A stretch of 33,460 nucleotides of DNA from Dysgonomonas sp. PF1-14 (GCF_029892965.1 NZ_JARXWN010000024.1:1-33460); one strand, 5' to 3'. Numbered from the stretch's first letter, positions 23,761 to 32,507 are shown. Notes: generated by a model from the letters alone, not told the origin. A program made the numbers and translations.

Positions 23761-24627
23761 ATGGAGGCACAAAAAGATAGAATGATAAGCTTAGGAGCGA
23801 CCATCGGTTTTCATATACTGGTGATCGTAGCTCTTTTGTTTTATACACTAGACTTGACCCCGATAACCCGTCACGCTGATGAATTGGAAGGCGTACCCGT
23901 TATGTTCGGTAATGTGCCCGATGCTTTTGGTGACGATGAACCTTTCGGCAGAGGTAGCGGAGAAGATGTAGGTGCTAGTGAAAATACCTCACCGGATGTA
24001 TCGCCCGATCCAATTCCGATGATGGAAAATACCGTAAAAGAGACAAAGCCGGTAGTTACCAATACCGACAAAGCTCCTGTTACGCAGGACATGGAAGAGA
24101 CAGTAGCCATAAAAGAAGCGAAACGTAAGGCTGAAGAGAAAAAAGAACAGGAGGCTGCCGAGCAGCGCCGAAAAGCAGAAGCCGATCGTATCGCAAAATT
24201 GGAAGCAGAAAAGAAAGGGCAGATAAATAACCAGATGGCCGGACTATTCGGTAATGGTACAGGCAGTGGCAGTCGTGGAAATACAGAAGGGACAGGAACG
24301 CAAGGTGTAACCACCGGTAATGCCAGTTATGGTAAAACATCGGGAGTAGGAGGCTGGGGATCGTTCGATCTGGGAGGCCGTAGTCTTGGTAGCGGAGGCC
24401 TTGCAAAACCTAATTATTCGGTAGATGACTATGGTACTGTTGTTGTGGATATCCTCGTAAATGCCAAAGGCGATGTGGTGGAAGCCACTATAGGTAAAGG
24501 TACTAATACGCCGAATACCAATCTTAGGAATGAAGCCATCAGAGCCGCTAAGCGTACCAAGTTCAATGCCGTTTCGGCTGTTACCAATCAGAAAGGAACA
24601 ATCACATATAAGTTTAATCTAAATTAA
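23761..24627 (+). CDS. TonB-family energy transducer
   Basis: A 288-residue TonB/TolA-like protein that should link inner-membrane proton force to outer-membrane receptors. A short cytoplasmic N-terminus and one membrane helix (about 12-30) precede a periplasmic linker. The linker has an acidic, Pro-containing part (to about 100), a Lys/Glu/Ala-rich helical part (KRKAEEKKEQEAAEQRRKAE) and a Gly/Ser/Thr-rich part (about 155-215). The C-terminal domain has PNYSVDDYGTVVVDILVNAKGDV and ends TITYKFNLN. It lies directly after pdxJ. No ExbB or ExbD genes are adjacent, so the motor is encoded elsewhere. Confidence 0.87.
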   Translation: MEAQKDRMISLGATIGFHILVIVALLFYTLDLTPITRHADELEGVPVMFGNVPDAFGDDEPFGRGSGEDVGASENTSPDVSPDPIPMMENTVKETKPVVTNTDKAPVTQDMEETVAIKEAKRKAEEKKEQEAAEQRRKAEADRIAKLEAEKKGQINNQMAGLFGNGTGSGSRGNTEGTGTQGVTTGNASYGKTSGVGGWGSFDLGGRSLGSGGLAKPNYSVDDYGTVVVDILVNAKGDVVEATIGKGTNTPNTNLRNEAIRAAKRTKFNAVSAVTNQKGTITYKFNLN

Positions 24628-24633
24628 ATTGAT

Positions 24634-25176
24634 ATGAAGACTATATTTATATTTCTTACAACCGGATTTGAAGAAATAGAAGCGTTAGCTACTATTGATA
24701 TTCTTCGTCGTGCCGAATTAGATGTTAAGTCTGTATCGTTGACAGATAGTAAGCAAGTGATGGGTAGCCATCAGATAAACGTTGCAGCAGACCTGATGTT
24801 CGATCAGGTAGATTTCTCTCAGGCTGAGATGTTGGTTTTGCCGGGTGGTACAACCAAATTTAATGAGCATGAGAATATGAAAAAAGAACTGCTCGCTTTT
24901 GCTAATAAGGGAAAAAAGGTTGCCGCTATCTGCGCTTCGCCGATGGTATTGGGTGGACTTGGGCTTCTCGAAGGAAAGAATGCTACATGCTATCCCGGAT
25001 TTGAAAAATATCTGGATGGAGCAAATCTGCAAACCGATAAGGCTGTCGTTGTAGACGGAAATATTACAACCGGACGCGGTCCCGGACTTACTATCGACTT
25101 TGCATTGAATCTGGTAGAACAGCTTGGTGGAAAAGAAAAGAGGGATGCAGTAGCAGCCGGATTGTTAGTCAAATAA
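24634..25176 (+). CDS. DJ-1/PfpI-family protein
   Basis: A 180-residue member of the DJ-1/YajL group, cytoplasmic, linked in other bacteria to glyoxal/methylglyoxal detoxification and oxidative-stress protection. The nucleophile Cys100 sits in the elbow AAICASPMVLG, and Glu14 in TTGFEEIEA is the partner acid. PGGTTKFNEH, TTGRGPG and the hydrophobic C-terminus also fit. It follows the TonB gene by six bases, so it may be the last gene of the pdxJ-TonB operon; a terminator follows. A specific enzymatic reaction cannot be stated. Confidence 0.9.
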   Translation: MKTIFIFLTTGFEEIEALATIDILRRAELDVKSVSLTDSKQVMGSHQINVAADLMFDQVDFSQAEMLVLPGGTTKFNEHENMKKELLAFANKGKKVAAICASPMVLGGLGLLEGKNATCYPGFEKYLDGANLQTDKAVVVDGNITTGRGPGLTIDFALNLVEQLGGKEKRDAVAAGLLVK

Positions 25177-25186
25177 ACTTAAAGAT

Positions 25187-25213
25187 GAATGATGGGATTA
25201 ATTCCCATCATTC
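25187..25213 (+). terminator. Terminator after the DJ-1-family gene
   Basis: An 11-base-pair stem (25187-25197 GAATGATGGGA, 25203-25213 TCCCATCATTC) with a five-base loop. The tail TTGTTATATA is only moderately T-rich. Confidence 0.72.
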
Positions 25214-25248
25214 TTGTTATATATACAATAGAAATACAAAACTAAGAA

Positions 25249-25932
25249 ATGGAATTTTTACACGAAGTTTGGACTTTTTTTCTCAATCTGCTAAGAGATA
25301 CCGGAGGCACTCTCGATATGCTGGTAACCGAATACGGAGTATGGGTATATGCTATACTATTCCTGATAATATTTTGCGAAACGGGATTGGTCGTTACGCC
25401 ATTCCTGCCCGGAGATTCATTGTTGTTTTTGGCGGGAGCCATAGCCGTACGTCCCGATAATCCATTGCATATCTATTTCCTTGTTGGGATACTCATTGTA
25501 GCTGCTATTATAGGTGATGCTGTAAATTATACTATAGGGCGGTTCTTCGGGCAAAAGCTGTTTAGTAATCCAAACTCGAAGATATTTAAACAAGAGTATC
25601 TGGAAAAGACCAATAAGTTCTACGAAAAGCATGGGGGGAAGACAATTATACTGGCACGCTTTGTCCCTATTGTTCGTACATTTGCTCCATTTGTAGCCGG
25701 TATGGGTAAGATGAGTTATAAACATTTCTTCTCGTACAACGTTATAGGAGGTATAGCATGGGTTACTATCTTTTGTGCATTAGGTGCTATTATAGGAAGT
25801 AACGCATGGGTAGAAAAAAATCTGGATAAGGTGGTTATTATCATCGTTATAGTGTCTATCCTTCCGGGTGTATATGAAGTGCTGAAAGCCAAATGGGAAT
25901 CAAGAAAAGCGGCTAAAGCAGAAAGCGAATAA
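25249..25932 (+). CDS. DedA-family membrane protein
   Basis: A 227-residue inner-membrane protein of the DedA/VTT family, thought to move or scramble phospholipids, including recycling of undecaprenyl phosphate. It has the family segments ETGLVVTPFLPGDSLLFLAG and ILARFVPIVRTFAPFVAGMG, the latter with the conserved Arg-Pro and Arg residues. A last membrane helix (VVIIIVIVSILPGVYEVL) and a basic tail complete it. It starts after the DJ-1 terminator, so it probably has its own promoter. The 132 bases that follow show no clear terminator. Confidence 0.92.
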   Translation: MEFLHEVWTFFLNLLRDTGGTLDMLVTEYGVWVYAILFLIIFCETGLVVTPFLPGDSLLFLAGAIAVRPDNPLHIYFLVGILIVAAIIGDAVNYTIGRFFGQKLFSNPNSKIFKQEYLEKTNKFYEKHGGKTIILARFVPIVRTFAPFVAGMGKMSYKHFFSYNVIGGIAWVTIFCALGAIIGSNAWVEKNLDKVVIIIVIVSILPGVYEVLKAKWESRKAAKAESE

Positions 25933-26064
25933 ATCAAGACTCAGGATATAGCGATATAAATAGTCTTAGACTTTAATTCTTATACCACTGACACCAAATA
26001 GTACATGCTTGTGCTTATGGTGGAGGTGGTTTCTTATTTTACAGAATCATAAACTACTACTTGT

Positions 26065-27363
26065 ATGAATTATATAGCGAATATACCCGAAGCGGGATAT
26101 AAGAAACGGTTGGTCATTATCGGAGGTGGGTTTGCCGGACTCGAGTTGGCAAAAAAGATAGACAAGAAGCAATATCAGGTAGTGCTGATTGATAAAAACA
26201 ACTATTATCAGTTTCAGCCTTTGTTCTATCAGGTAGCTACAGGAGGGCTCGAACCGAGTTCTATCTCTTATCCGCACAGAAAGAATTTTCAGAGAAATAA
26301 GAACTTCCATTTCCGTATGTGTGAGGCACAGTCTGTAGATCCGGAAAAACGTATTGTAAAAACCAATATAGGAGACATTAATTACGATCATTTGGTTATC
26401 TCTACGGGGTGCGATACGAATTACTTCGGAAACGAAAGCCTTAAAGAGACTACCTTTGCATTGAAATCAGTTTCGGAATCACTCTTACTGCGAAACAGGA
26501 TACTATTGAGTTTTGAAGAAGCCTTAAGTGCTAAAGATGAGGGTGAACTGAAAGAAATTCTGTCATTCGTTATTGTCGGTGGCGGTGCTACGGGTGTAGA
26601 GTTGGCAGGCTCTTTGGCAGATATGAAGAAGTCTATCCTGCCTAAAGATTACCCCGAAATAGATTTCTCTAAAATGGAAATACATTTGGTAGATGCGTCT
26701 CCCCGTCTGCTGTTTGCCATGTCGGAAGAGGCTTCTGCAAAGGCTGCAAAAACGTTGAAGAAGCGAGGTGTGATTATCCATCAGGATATATCGGTAAAAT
26801 CTTTTGAGAAACCTTATGTAGAGATTAGTAACGGAACAAAGCTTCGCTCTCGTAATGTTTTTTGGGTAGCGGGAGTTAAACCGAATAGCCTTGCCGGACT
26901 TGACGAGTCTGCATACAACAGAGGGCGGCTTGCAGTGAATGAATTCAATCAAGTAAATGGTTACGAAGATATCTTTGCTTTAGGTGATACGGCATTGCTG
27001 ATTTCCGACAACAGCCCGAAAGGGCATCCGCAAGTGGCTCAGGTAGCATTGCAGATGGCAAATAATCTGGCTAAAAATCTGAACAATACTATAAAAGCTA
27101 AAGAATGGGAGAAGTTCACCTATGCCGACAGAGGTTCATTAGCCACTATCGGGCGTAATGCCGCTGTAGCCGATTTGGGGAAATTCCGTTTCGGAGGACG
27201 CTTTGCATGGTGGCTTTGGCTGTGGGTACACATACTTTCCATTGTAGGTATGCGGAACAAGGTATCGGTATTTATCGACTGGGTATGGAGTTATCTCAAC
27301 TATGATGTATCGTTGCGCCTGTTCATACGCCCTAAATTCAATAAGATGTATAAAGAGGAGTAG
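26065..27363 (+). CDS. Type II NADH dehydrogenase-like FAD oxidoreductase
   Basis: A 432-residue flavoprotein that passes electrons from NADH to quinone without pumping protons. The FAD-binding Rossmann motif VIIGGGFAGLELA is near residues 17-29 and the NADH motif FVIVGGGATGVELAGSLAD near residue 170. FQPLFYQVATGGLEPSSI is typical of NDH-2, and FALGDTALL closes the FAD site. A hydrophobic and amphipathic C-terminus (WWLWLWVHILSIVG, then RLFIRPKFNKMYKEE) fits membrane attachment. A coding relation to neighbours is not evident. Confidence 0.9.
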   Translation: MNYIANIPEAGYKKRLVIIGGGFAGLELAKKIDKKQYQVVLIDKNNYYQFQPLFYQVATGGLEPSSISYPHRKNFQRNKNFHFRMCEAQSVDPEKRIVKTNIGDINYDHLVISTGCDTNYFGNESLKETTFALKSVSESLLLRNRILLSFEEALSAKDEGELKEILSFVIVGGGATGVELAGSLADMKKSILPKDYPEIDFSKMEIHLVDASPRLLFAMSEEASAKAAKTLKKRGVIIHQDISVKSFEKPYVEISNGTKLRSRNVFWVAGVKPNSLAGLDESAYNRGRLAVNEFNQVNGYEDIFALGDTALLISDNSPKGHPQVAQVALQMANNLAKNLNNTIKAKEWEKFTYADRGSLATIGRNAAVADLGKFRFGGRFAWWLWLWVHILSIVGMRNKVSVFIDWVWSYLNYDVSLRLFIRPKFNKMYKEE

Positions 27364-27393
27364 AGCTGGTTCTCAACTGTCGGCGAAAAAAGT

Positions 27394-27401
27394 TATCTTT
27401 A
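27394..27401 (+). promoter_or_regulatory. Candidate -7 element for the ANT(6)-like/GNAT pair
   Basis: TATCTTTA, one base off TAnnTTTG, 23 bases before the adenylyltransferase start. The preceding 60-base gap after the NADH dehydrogenase gene shows no strong terminator. Confidence 0.4.
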
Positions 27402-27423
27402 CTGGGCTAATATACTGACCAAA

Positions 27424-28296
27424 ATGAGAACAGAACAGGAAATATTTGATTTGGTTCTTGGCTTTGCAAAGAACGATGACCGGATACGTGCCGTAGGTAT
27501 GGAAGGCTCCCGTATGAATAAGAATGTGCCTCGCGATATATTTCAGGATTACGATATGTCGTATATCGTCACCGATATGGATTCCTTCATCTCAGACAAG
27601 CACTGGATAGATGTATTCGGAGAACGCATTATCCTACAGACTCCCGAAGCCATGTCTTTGTTTCCGCCCGAACTGGGTAATTGGTTTTCGTACCTTATGC
27701 TGTTTGCGGATGGAACGCGGATCGACCTGTTGTTGATTCCTATAGCTGAATCAGAACTATATTATAAAAGTGATAAGTTGGTGAAAATCCTGTTAGATAA
27801 AGATGGTATTTTCCCCGCTCTTCCCGAACCGTCAGATGAAGACTATCATGTGAAACGCCCTTCCGAAGGATTTCTTGCCGATTGTTGTAACGAGTTTTGG
27901 TGGGTTTCTACCTATGTGGCAAAAGGATTGTGGCGAAAGGAGATACTTTATGCGAATTACCATCTCGATACTATCCTGCGCCCTTGTCTGCTGCGCATGA
28001 TGGAGTGGAAGGTCGGTATAGAGACAGACTTCTCACTGAGTGTGGGGAAGAACAGTAAATACCTGTCCCGATATGTTACACCCGAAGTCTGGAATACCTT
28101 GTTGAGCACATATAACAACGGTAGTTATGAAGATTGTTGGGCGTCATTGTCAGCTATGATACAACTGTTCAGAGATACAGCCCTATTTGTCGCAAAAGCT
28201 TTAGGGTACAAATATAATGTGGATGAAGACCGGAAAGCCTCTGCTTATCTCTGTCGTATAAAGGACTTGCCGGAAGACGCGCTGTCATTCTGGTAG
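27424..28296 (+). CDS. Aminoglycoside 6-adenylyltransferase-like protein
   Basis: A 290-residue nucleotidyltransferase of the ANT(6)/AadE family, whose known members inactivate streptomycin by AMP transfer. The family start RTEQEIFDLVLGFAKNDDRIRAV, the nucleotidyltransferase signature GSRMNK followed by DIFQDYDMSYIV, and the second acidic motif ADGTRIDLLLIP are all visible. The metal-binding acidic residues appear intact. In Bacteroidetes chromosomes such genes are often unlinked to resistance islands, so the natural substrate may differ. A GNAT gene follows 15 bases later, probably in the same transcript. No integron, transposon or other resistance gene is nearby. Confidence 0.87.
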   Translation: MRTEQEIFDLVLGFAKNDDRIRAVGMEGSRMNKNVPRDIFQDYDMSYIVTDMDSFISDKHWIDVFGERIILQTPEAMSLFPPELGNWFSYLMLFADGTRIDLLLIPIAESELYYKSDKLVKILLDKDGIFPALPEPSDEDYHVKRPSEGFLADCCNEFWWVSTYVAKGLWRKEILYANYHLDTILRPCLLRMMEWKVGIETDFSLSVGKNSKYLSRYVTPEVWNTLLSTYNNGSYEDCWASLSAMIQLFRDTALFVAKALGYKYNVDEDRKASAYLCRIKDLPEDALSFW

Positions 28297-28311
28297 TATT
28301 AGATACACTAT

Positions 28312-28848
28312 ATGAAACCATATTCATCATACGAGATAAAGAATATAAAAGATAAATGGTATAGCCCTTTTCGGGAAATATATACGACCTCTTTCCCTGT
28401 ATTCGAACAGCGGAGTCCAAAACAACAGTCAGATGCTTTTAAGGATAGCCATTATCATTTATCAGCTTGGATAGACGGCGAAAAGCTTCTGTCATTTGTC
28501 TCATACTGGGATTTTGAAGGTTATATCTATATAGAACATCTGGCAGTTAACCCGGAGTTGAGAGGGCAGAATATAGGTAGCCAGATGTTGGATGCCTTTG
28601 CAGATGAAGTCAAGAAAACCGTTATTCTCGAAATAGACCCACTGATAGATGAGGTGTCTGAGAAAAGATTAGCGTTTTACGAAAAACTTGGATATAAAAT
28701 AAATAAGTACAAACACACTCATCCGGCTTATAACAAGGACTATAAGCCGCACAACCTGGTAGTTCTTAGCCTGTATGAAGAACTAAAAGATGAAGAATAC
28801 CAACAATTCTATAATGACCTTGTTCATATAGTAATGAAAGACTACTAG
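28312..28848 (+). CDS. GNAT-family N-acetyltransferase
   Basis: A 178-residue acetyltransferase using acetyl-CoA. Motif A is visible as YIEHLAVNPELRGQNIGSQML, where the RGQNIG loop binds the CoA pyrophosphate. The following VILEIDPL strand and the RLAFYEKLGYK motif B are also typical. The acceptor is unknown. Its position just after the ANT(6)-like gene suggests that the two may modify related small molecules, but this is inference. rnpB starts about 50 bases after its stop under a separate promoter. Confidence 0.85.
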   Translation: MKPYSSYEIKNIKDKWYSPFREIYTTSFPVFEQRSPKQQSDAFKDSHYHLSAWIDGEKLLSFVSYWDFEGYIYIEHLAVNPELRGQNIGSQMLDAFADEVKKTVILEIDPLIDEVSEKRLAFYEKLGYKINKYKHTHPAYNKDYKPHNLVVLSLYEELKDEEYQQFYNDLVHIVMKDY

Positions 28849-28879
28849 CATTGTCCCTTTCGATATAACTTAAAAGCAT

Positions 28880-28887
28880 TATCTTTG
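28880..28887 (+). promoter_or_regulatory. rnpB promoter -7 element
   Basis: TATCTTTG followed by CAT is an exact Bacteroidetes -7 box, about ten bases before the predicted RNA 5' end. A TTTC about 20 bases upstream may be a weak -33 element. Confidence 0.7.
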
Positions 28888-28897
28888 CATCATAATT

Positions 28898-29254
28898 ACA
28901 GTAGGCCGGTTTGTCGCTGACTGCCGTATGGCAGGAAGAGGAAAGTCCGGGCAACACAGGGCATCGTACTTCTTAATGGGAAGCTGTTCGCGAGGGCAGA
29001 GTTAAGGTAACAGAAAATGACCGCCCCTAACAGGGTAAGGGTGAAAAGGCGAGGTAAGAGCTCACCGCTCGTGCAGTGATGTATTGGGGCTGTACTACTT
29101 GCGAGTTGTAAGACCATGTATACCGGCGTATGTAGGGCTGCCCGCCCGATGCCGGGGGGTAGGTCGCTAGAGCCTGTCCGGTGACGGCTGGCGTAGATAA
29201 ATGACAGACACCTTGATTTATTGAGGGACAGAACCCGGCTTACAGGCTTACTGT
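28898..29254 (+). ncRNA. rnpB: RNase P RNA (class A)
   Basis: The catalytic RNA that removes 5' leaders from tRNA precursors. Conserved pieces are visible: GAGGAAAGTCCGGGC near the 5' end (CR-I), ACAGAAAATGACCGCC and GGTAAGGGTGAAAAGG in the middle, GTAAGAGCTCACCG (CR-II/III), and GACAGAACCCGGCTTACAGG near the 3' end (CR-V). P1 pairs ACAGTAGGCC (28898-28907) with GGCTTACTGT (29245-29254), which sets both ends; the 3' arm is followed by TTTATTTTT, so P1 may help terminate. About 357 bases is normal. Confidence 0.95.
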
Positions 29255-29269
29255 TTTATTTTTCTAACG

Positions 29270-29647
29270 ATGGATACATTTCTATTTGTAGCACTCAAAG
29301 TTTGCCTCTATGGCTTTATAGTGTTGTTCGCTCTGGTTGCTGTTGCGCGATTGAGTGGTTCATTCGCTGAAAAACCGTTAGAGTCTCTGAAACGCAGATC
29401 GGAGAGGAAAGCATTTAAGATCATATTTGTTACCGTCTTAGCTATCTTAGGCGGTTTCCTGTCTCGTTTCATTTCAGTCGAGAATGCTCTGAGTGTTTTC
29501 GGGAGAGATAGTGATATTATCCGCAATGAAGTATCTTCTGTACATATGCTGGGAGGTGTATTCGGTGGAATTATTGTAGCCATAATTGCATTGTCTGTTA
29601 TACATTTGCTATATGACTATATTCACCATGACGAAGAAACGGAGTGA
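29270..29647 (+). CDS. Small membrane protein of unknown function
   Basis: A 125-residue protein I cannot place in a named family. It has three hydrophobic segments: residues 5-26 (ALKVCLYGFIVLFALVAVA), about 48-66 (AFKIIFVTVLAILGGFL) and about 92-115 (HMLGGVFGGIIVAIIALSVIHLLY). A basic loop with many Arg/Lys lies between the first two (EKPLESLKRRSERKAFK), predicting that the loop is cytoplasmic, and the C-terminus is acidic with His residues (HHDEETE). It begins 15 bases after rnpB and might be read through from it. The 231 bases after it hold the pgk promoter. Confidence 0.7.
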   Translation: MDTFLFVALKVCLYGFIVLFALVAVARLSGSFAEKPLESLKRRSERKAFKIIFVTVLAILGGFLSRFISVENALSVFGRDSDIIRNEVSSVHMLGGVFGGIIVAIIALSVIHLLYDYIHHDEETE

Positions 29648-29793
29648 TGTACAGATACCTATCCTGTTGCAAACCTCAGACGAAAATACTCTTTTTGTAA
29701 ACTGCATTTGACAAACTGTAGACGTAAATACATATTCTGCCGGATTTCACGATATTTTCATTTTTAAGTCAAATTTCTTCCATATAATTTTAG

Positions 29794-29801
29794 TATCTTT
29801 G
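29794..29801 (+). promoter_or_regulatory. pgk promoter -7 element
   Basis: TATCTTTG followed by CATC, an exact -7 box, 77 bases upstream of the pgk start. An AAATTTC at about 20 bases upstream is a possible -33 element. The AT-rich leader without Shine-Dalgarno is typical of highly expressed Bacteroidetes genes. Confidence 0.7.
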
Positions 29802-29878
29802 CATCGCTTTCAGAAATGGAAGGAATCAAAACAACATGTTGATAATCAATAATATTAATATATTTAACAGAAACAATC

Positions 29879-31141
29879 ATGATTACAATCGACAAATTTA
29901 ATTTTTCGGGTAAGAAAGCTTTCGTCAGAGTTGACTTCAATGTGCCATTGGATGCAGACTTCAACATCACAGACGATACCCGTATCCGTGCAGCAATGCC
30001 TACTCTGAAAAAAATCATAGCCGATGGTGGCAGCCCTATTATCGCTTCGCATCTTGGTCGTCCTAAAGGAGTAGAAGACAAATACTCTTTGAAACACATC
30101 CTTGCCCATGTATCGAAACTTCTGGGTGTAGATGTACAATTTGCAAATGATTGTGTAGGTGAAGAAGCAGGTGTTAAAGCTGCTGCATTGCAACCGGGAG
30201 AAGCCCTGTTGCTCGAAAACCTTCGTTTCTATGCCGAAGAAGAAGGCAAGCCTCGCGGATTGGCAGAAGATGCCAGCGATGATGAAAAAGCCGCTGCGAA
30301 AAAAGCCATCAAAGAAAGCCAGAAAGAATTCACAAAGACACTTGCTTCTTATGCAGACGTGTATGTGAACGACGCCTTCGGAACCGCTCACCGCGCGCAC
30401 GCTTCTACAGCACTTATTGCAGACTATTTCGATGCTGAGCACAAAATGTTCGGTTACCTGATGCAGAAAGAAATCGACGCAGTAGAGAAAGTCATGAAAG
30501 ATACTGCCCGTCCGTTTACTGCCATCATCGGGGGTGCAAAAGTTTCTTCTAAGATAGACATCATCGAAAACCTGTTGGATAAAGTAAATAACCTCGTTAT
30601 AGGTGGAGGTATGGCATTTACATTCATCAAAGCAGCAGGCGGTAAAATCGGTAACTCGCTGGTAGAAGATGATAAACTCGACCTTGCTAACGAAATCGTA
30701 GCCAAAGCTAAAGCAAACGGTGTGCAGCTTGTGATTGCAAGTGATGCTAAAATAGCAGATGGGTTCAGCAACGATGCCAATACTCAGATAACAGAAGCTA
30801 ACGCAATTCCTGACGGATGGATGGGATTGGATGTAGGTCCTAAAGGCGAAAAAGAAATTGCCGATGTACTCATGGCTTCTAAAACTATCCTTTGGAACGG
30901 TCCTGTAGGAGTATTCGAATTCGATAACTTCGCAGCCGGAACAAAAGGTACAGCAGAAGCTGTTGCTGCTGCAACCAAAGGCGGAGCATTCTCGCTTGTA
31001 GGTGGAGGTGACTCTGTAGCTGCCGTAAACAAATTCGGTTTGGCAGATCAGGTATCTTATGTATCTACCGGTGGTGGAGCATTGCTTGAGTTCATCGAAG
31101 GAAAAGTTCTTCCGGGAATTAAAGCGATCAGAGGATATTAA
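29879..31141 (+). CDS. pgk: Phosphoglycerate kinase
   Basis: Glycolytic enzyme that transfers phosphate from 1,3-bisphosphoglycerate to ADP. The 420-residue protein shows the N-terminal substrate site ([21 protein letters not shown]), the hinge-region [13 protein letters not shown], the GGAKVSSKI segment, and the nucleotide site NGPVGVFE with GGGDSVAA near the C-terminus. It is slightly longer than many bacterial PGKs, with a charged insertion around [16 protein letters not shown] long antisense frame over it (29864-31303) arises from strong codon bias and is not a gene. It is monocistronic, with its own promoter and terminator. Confidence 0.97.
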   Translation: MITIDKFNFSGKKAFVRVDFNVPLDADFNITDDTRIRAAMPTLKKIIADGGSPIIASHLGRPKGVEDKYSLKHILAHVSKLLGVDVQFANDCVGEEAGVKAAALQPGEALLLENLRFYAEEEGKPRGLAEDASDDEKAAAKKAIKESQKEFTKTLASYADVYVNDAFGTAHRAHASTALIADYFDAEHKMFGYLMQKEIDAVEKVMKDTARPFTAIIGGAKVSSKIDIIENLLDKVNNLVIGGGMAFTFIKAAGGKIGNSLVEDDKLDLANEIVAKAKANGVQLVIASDAKIADGFSNDANTQITEANAIPDGWMGLDVGPKGEKEIADVLMASKTILWNGPVGVFEFDNFAAGTKGTAEAVAAATKGGAFSLVGGGDSVAAVNKFGLADQVSYVSTGGGALLEFIEGKVLPGIKAIRGY

Positions 31142-31164
31142 TCCGAGCTTTGAAATAATTATAG

Positions 31165-31197
31165 AGAGAGTTCGTAGATATTTCCTGCGGACTCTCT
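31165..31197. terminator. Terminator after pgk, shared with the convergent TonB-domain array
   Basis: A 13-base-pair stem with G-T pairs (31165-31177 AGAGAGTTCGTAG, 31185-31197 CTGCGGACTCTCT) and a seven-base loop, between the convergent pgk and TonB-domain stop codons. The T-rich tail TTGTTATTT serves the plus strand. Confidence 0.8.
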
Positions 31198-31199
31198 TG

Positions 31200-31727
31200 T
31201 TATTTAGGCTTTTGGTAAAAATATGGGTGTTGTAGTACCACTTTCGAATTTTTAGTATCATATCTGAATAATATCGTATAGTACACAGAAACTGAGACTC
31301 CACACTGTTTGCCGGGTTTCCATTTCGGCATTTTGTTTACTGCAGCAAGAGCAGCCTTTGCGAAGGTTGTATCCTCTCCCTTTAGTATTTTTGGCTCAAG
31401 AATTTCTCCTGTTTTATGTACAATAAAACGGATGATGATTTCTGTAACCAATGTGTCGTTTCTGTATTCGGATTTATATTTCAGGTTCTTGCCCATAAAT
31501 TTTTGAAGAGCTTCCTTGCCTTCTACAAATTCAGGAAATATTTCAATTGATACAAAAGGTTTTTCCTCATATTTCCTTTCTTCTGGAGCCAGCTTCTTTT
31601 CTTCCAAAGCTAATCTTTCTAATTCTTTGATACCTATCTCCCGTTTTTCGACAGGAGTAAATTCCTTGATCTGAGACAAAATACTAACGGAACAAGTGAG
31701 TGACAGTATAATTAAAAAGGTTCTCAT
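31200..31727 (-). CDS. Exported protein with one TonB C-terminal-like domain
   Basis: A 175-residue protein with a signal peptide (residues 1-18, ending ILS-QIK), a charged linker (EELERLALEEKKLAPEERKYEEKPFVS-like region, about 19-60) and one TonB C-terminal-type domain (about 62-160: LVTEIIIRFIVHKTGEILEPKILKG, then AALAAVNKMPKWKPG and YYTILFRYD). Unlike TonB it has no N-terminal membrane anchor, so it would be free in the periplasm. The usual PGG start of the domain is degenerate here (FVEGKEALQKF). Its N-terminus closely matches that of the protein at 32556-33335, showing duplication. It is the last gene of the three-gene array, 18 bases after its neighbour. Confidence 0.83.
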   Translation of the reverse strand: MRTFLIILSLTCSVSILSQIKEFTPVEKREIGIKELERLALEEKKLAPEERKYEEKPFVSIEIFPEFVEGKEALQKFMGKNLKYKSEYRNDTLVTEIIIRFIVHKTGEILEPKILKGEDTTFAKAALAAVNKMPKWKPGKQCGVSVSVYYTILFRYDTKNSKVVLQHPYFYQKPK

Positions 31728-31745
31728 ATTCTTATTATTTGATTA

Positions 31746-32507
31746 TCAATAAAGCCTGAATATCACAGGCAAAGTATAATACGTATTTACATCTTTGCCG
31801 TTATGCTGTGCAGGTGTCCAGTCAGGCATATCTTTTACGGCTCTGAATGCAATCTTGTCGCTTGCCTGATCAAGTCCTTTTATGATTTTCACATCTCTTA
31901 TTTTTCCTGTTCGGGTAACAATAAACCGGACAGTGACCCTTCCTTGTGGTAAATATCCCATTGTACATGTAGGGCAGGGTGGTTTTGGTTTCGTCTTTTC
32001 TCGGAAGTATTTATACATTTCTTCTTCTCCACCGGGAAACGAAGGCATACGGTCGGGTGTTTTGCATATACCCTCATTTCTGATTATCCAGTTAGTCTGG
32101 TCAAACCGTATTGACAATGTAAACCAGATATCCTCTGATTCCGAGTTCTTGTCACTAAAATTACCCCCAACTTCCCATTTTGGTATCATCTTCACAATAC
32201 TTAATGCAATGCTATCACATTCGGAGTGAATCCCTTTTACAACAAATATACTATCTGGTGTTCCGTCTTCTCTGATAAGAAATCTTATTCTTACCATTCC
32301 CTCTACACCATCGTCTATAGCCGACTGTGGATAAACAAAATTTTTATTGATGAATTTATATAACTCAGTTTCTCCTCCGGGATATTGGGGCATTCTTTCA
32401 TACTTGATAAGTCCTACTTTCATCTCTTCATCTTGATCTCCATATTGCCCAAAACAAGACAAAATGGAAAGTAGCAATATAAGTATCAAAAATATTCTTT
32501 TCATCAT
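31746..32507 (-). CDS. Exported protein with two TonB C-terminal-like domains
   Basis: A 253-residue protein with a signal peptide (MMKRIFLILILLLSILSCFG-Q). Two TonB C-terminal-like units follow: unit 1 about 38-130 (MPQYPGGETELYKFI, GMVRIRFLIREDGTPDS, IVKMIPKWEVG) and unit 2 about 153-253 (MPSFPGGEEEMYKYF, GRVTVRFIVTRTGKIRDV, AVKDMPDWTPAQ, YYTLPVIFRLY). A CPTC insertion is present in unit 2 before the GRVTVRF strand. There is no membrane anchor; the Cys in the signal peptide does not fit a good lipobox. Its role is unknown: it may bind peptidoglycan, TonB-box peptides or receptor plugs, but that is inference. Confidence 0.83.
   Translation of the reverse strand: MMKRIFLILILLLSILSCFGQYGDQDEEMKVGLIKYERMPQYPGGETELYKFINKNFVYPQSAIDDGVEGMVRIRFLIREDGTPDSIFVVKGIHSECDSIALSIVKMIPKWEVGGNFSDKNSESEDIWFTLSIRFDQTNWIIRNEGICKTPDRMPSFPGGEEEMYKYFREKTKPKPPCPTCTMGYLPQGRVTVRFIVTRTGKIRDVKIIKGLDQASDKIAFRAVKDMPDWTPAQHNGKDVNTYYTLPVIFRLY

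Noticed and set aside
29864-31303. 479-codon open frame antisense to pgk
   Set aside because: It lies almost wholly opposite pgk, whose strong codon bias leaves few stop codons on the other strand. Its translation is Cys/Phe-rich with no domain, and it runs into the next gene.
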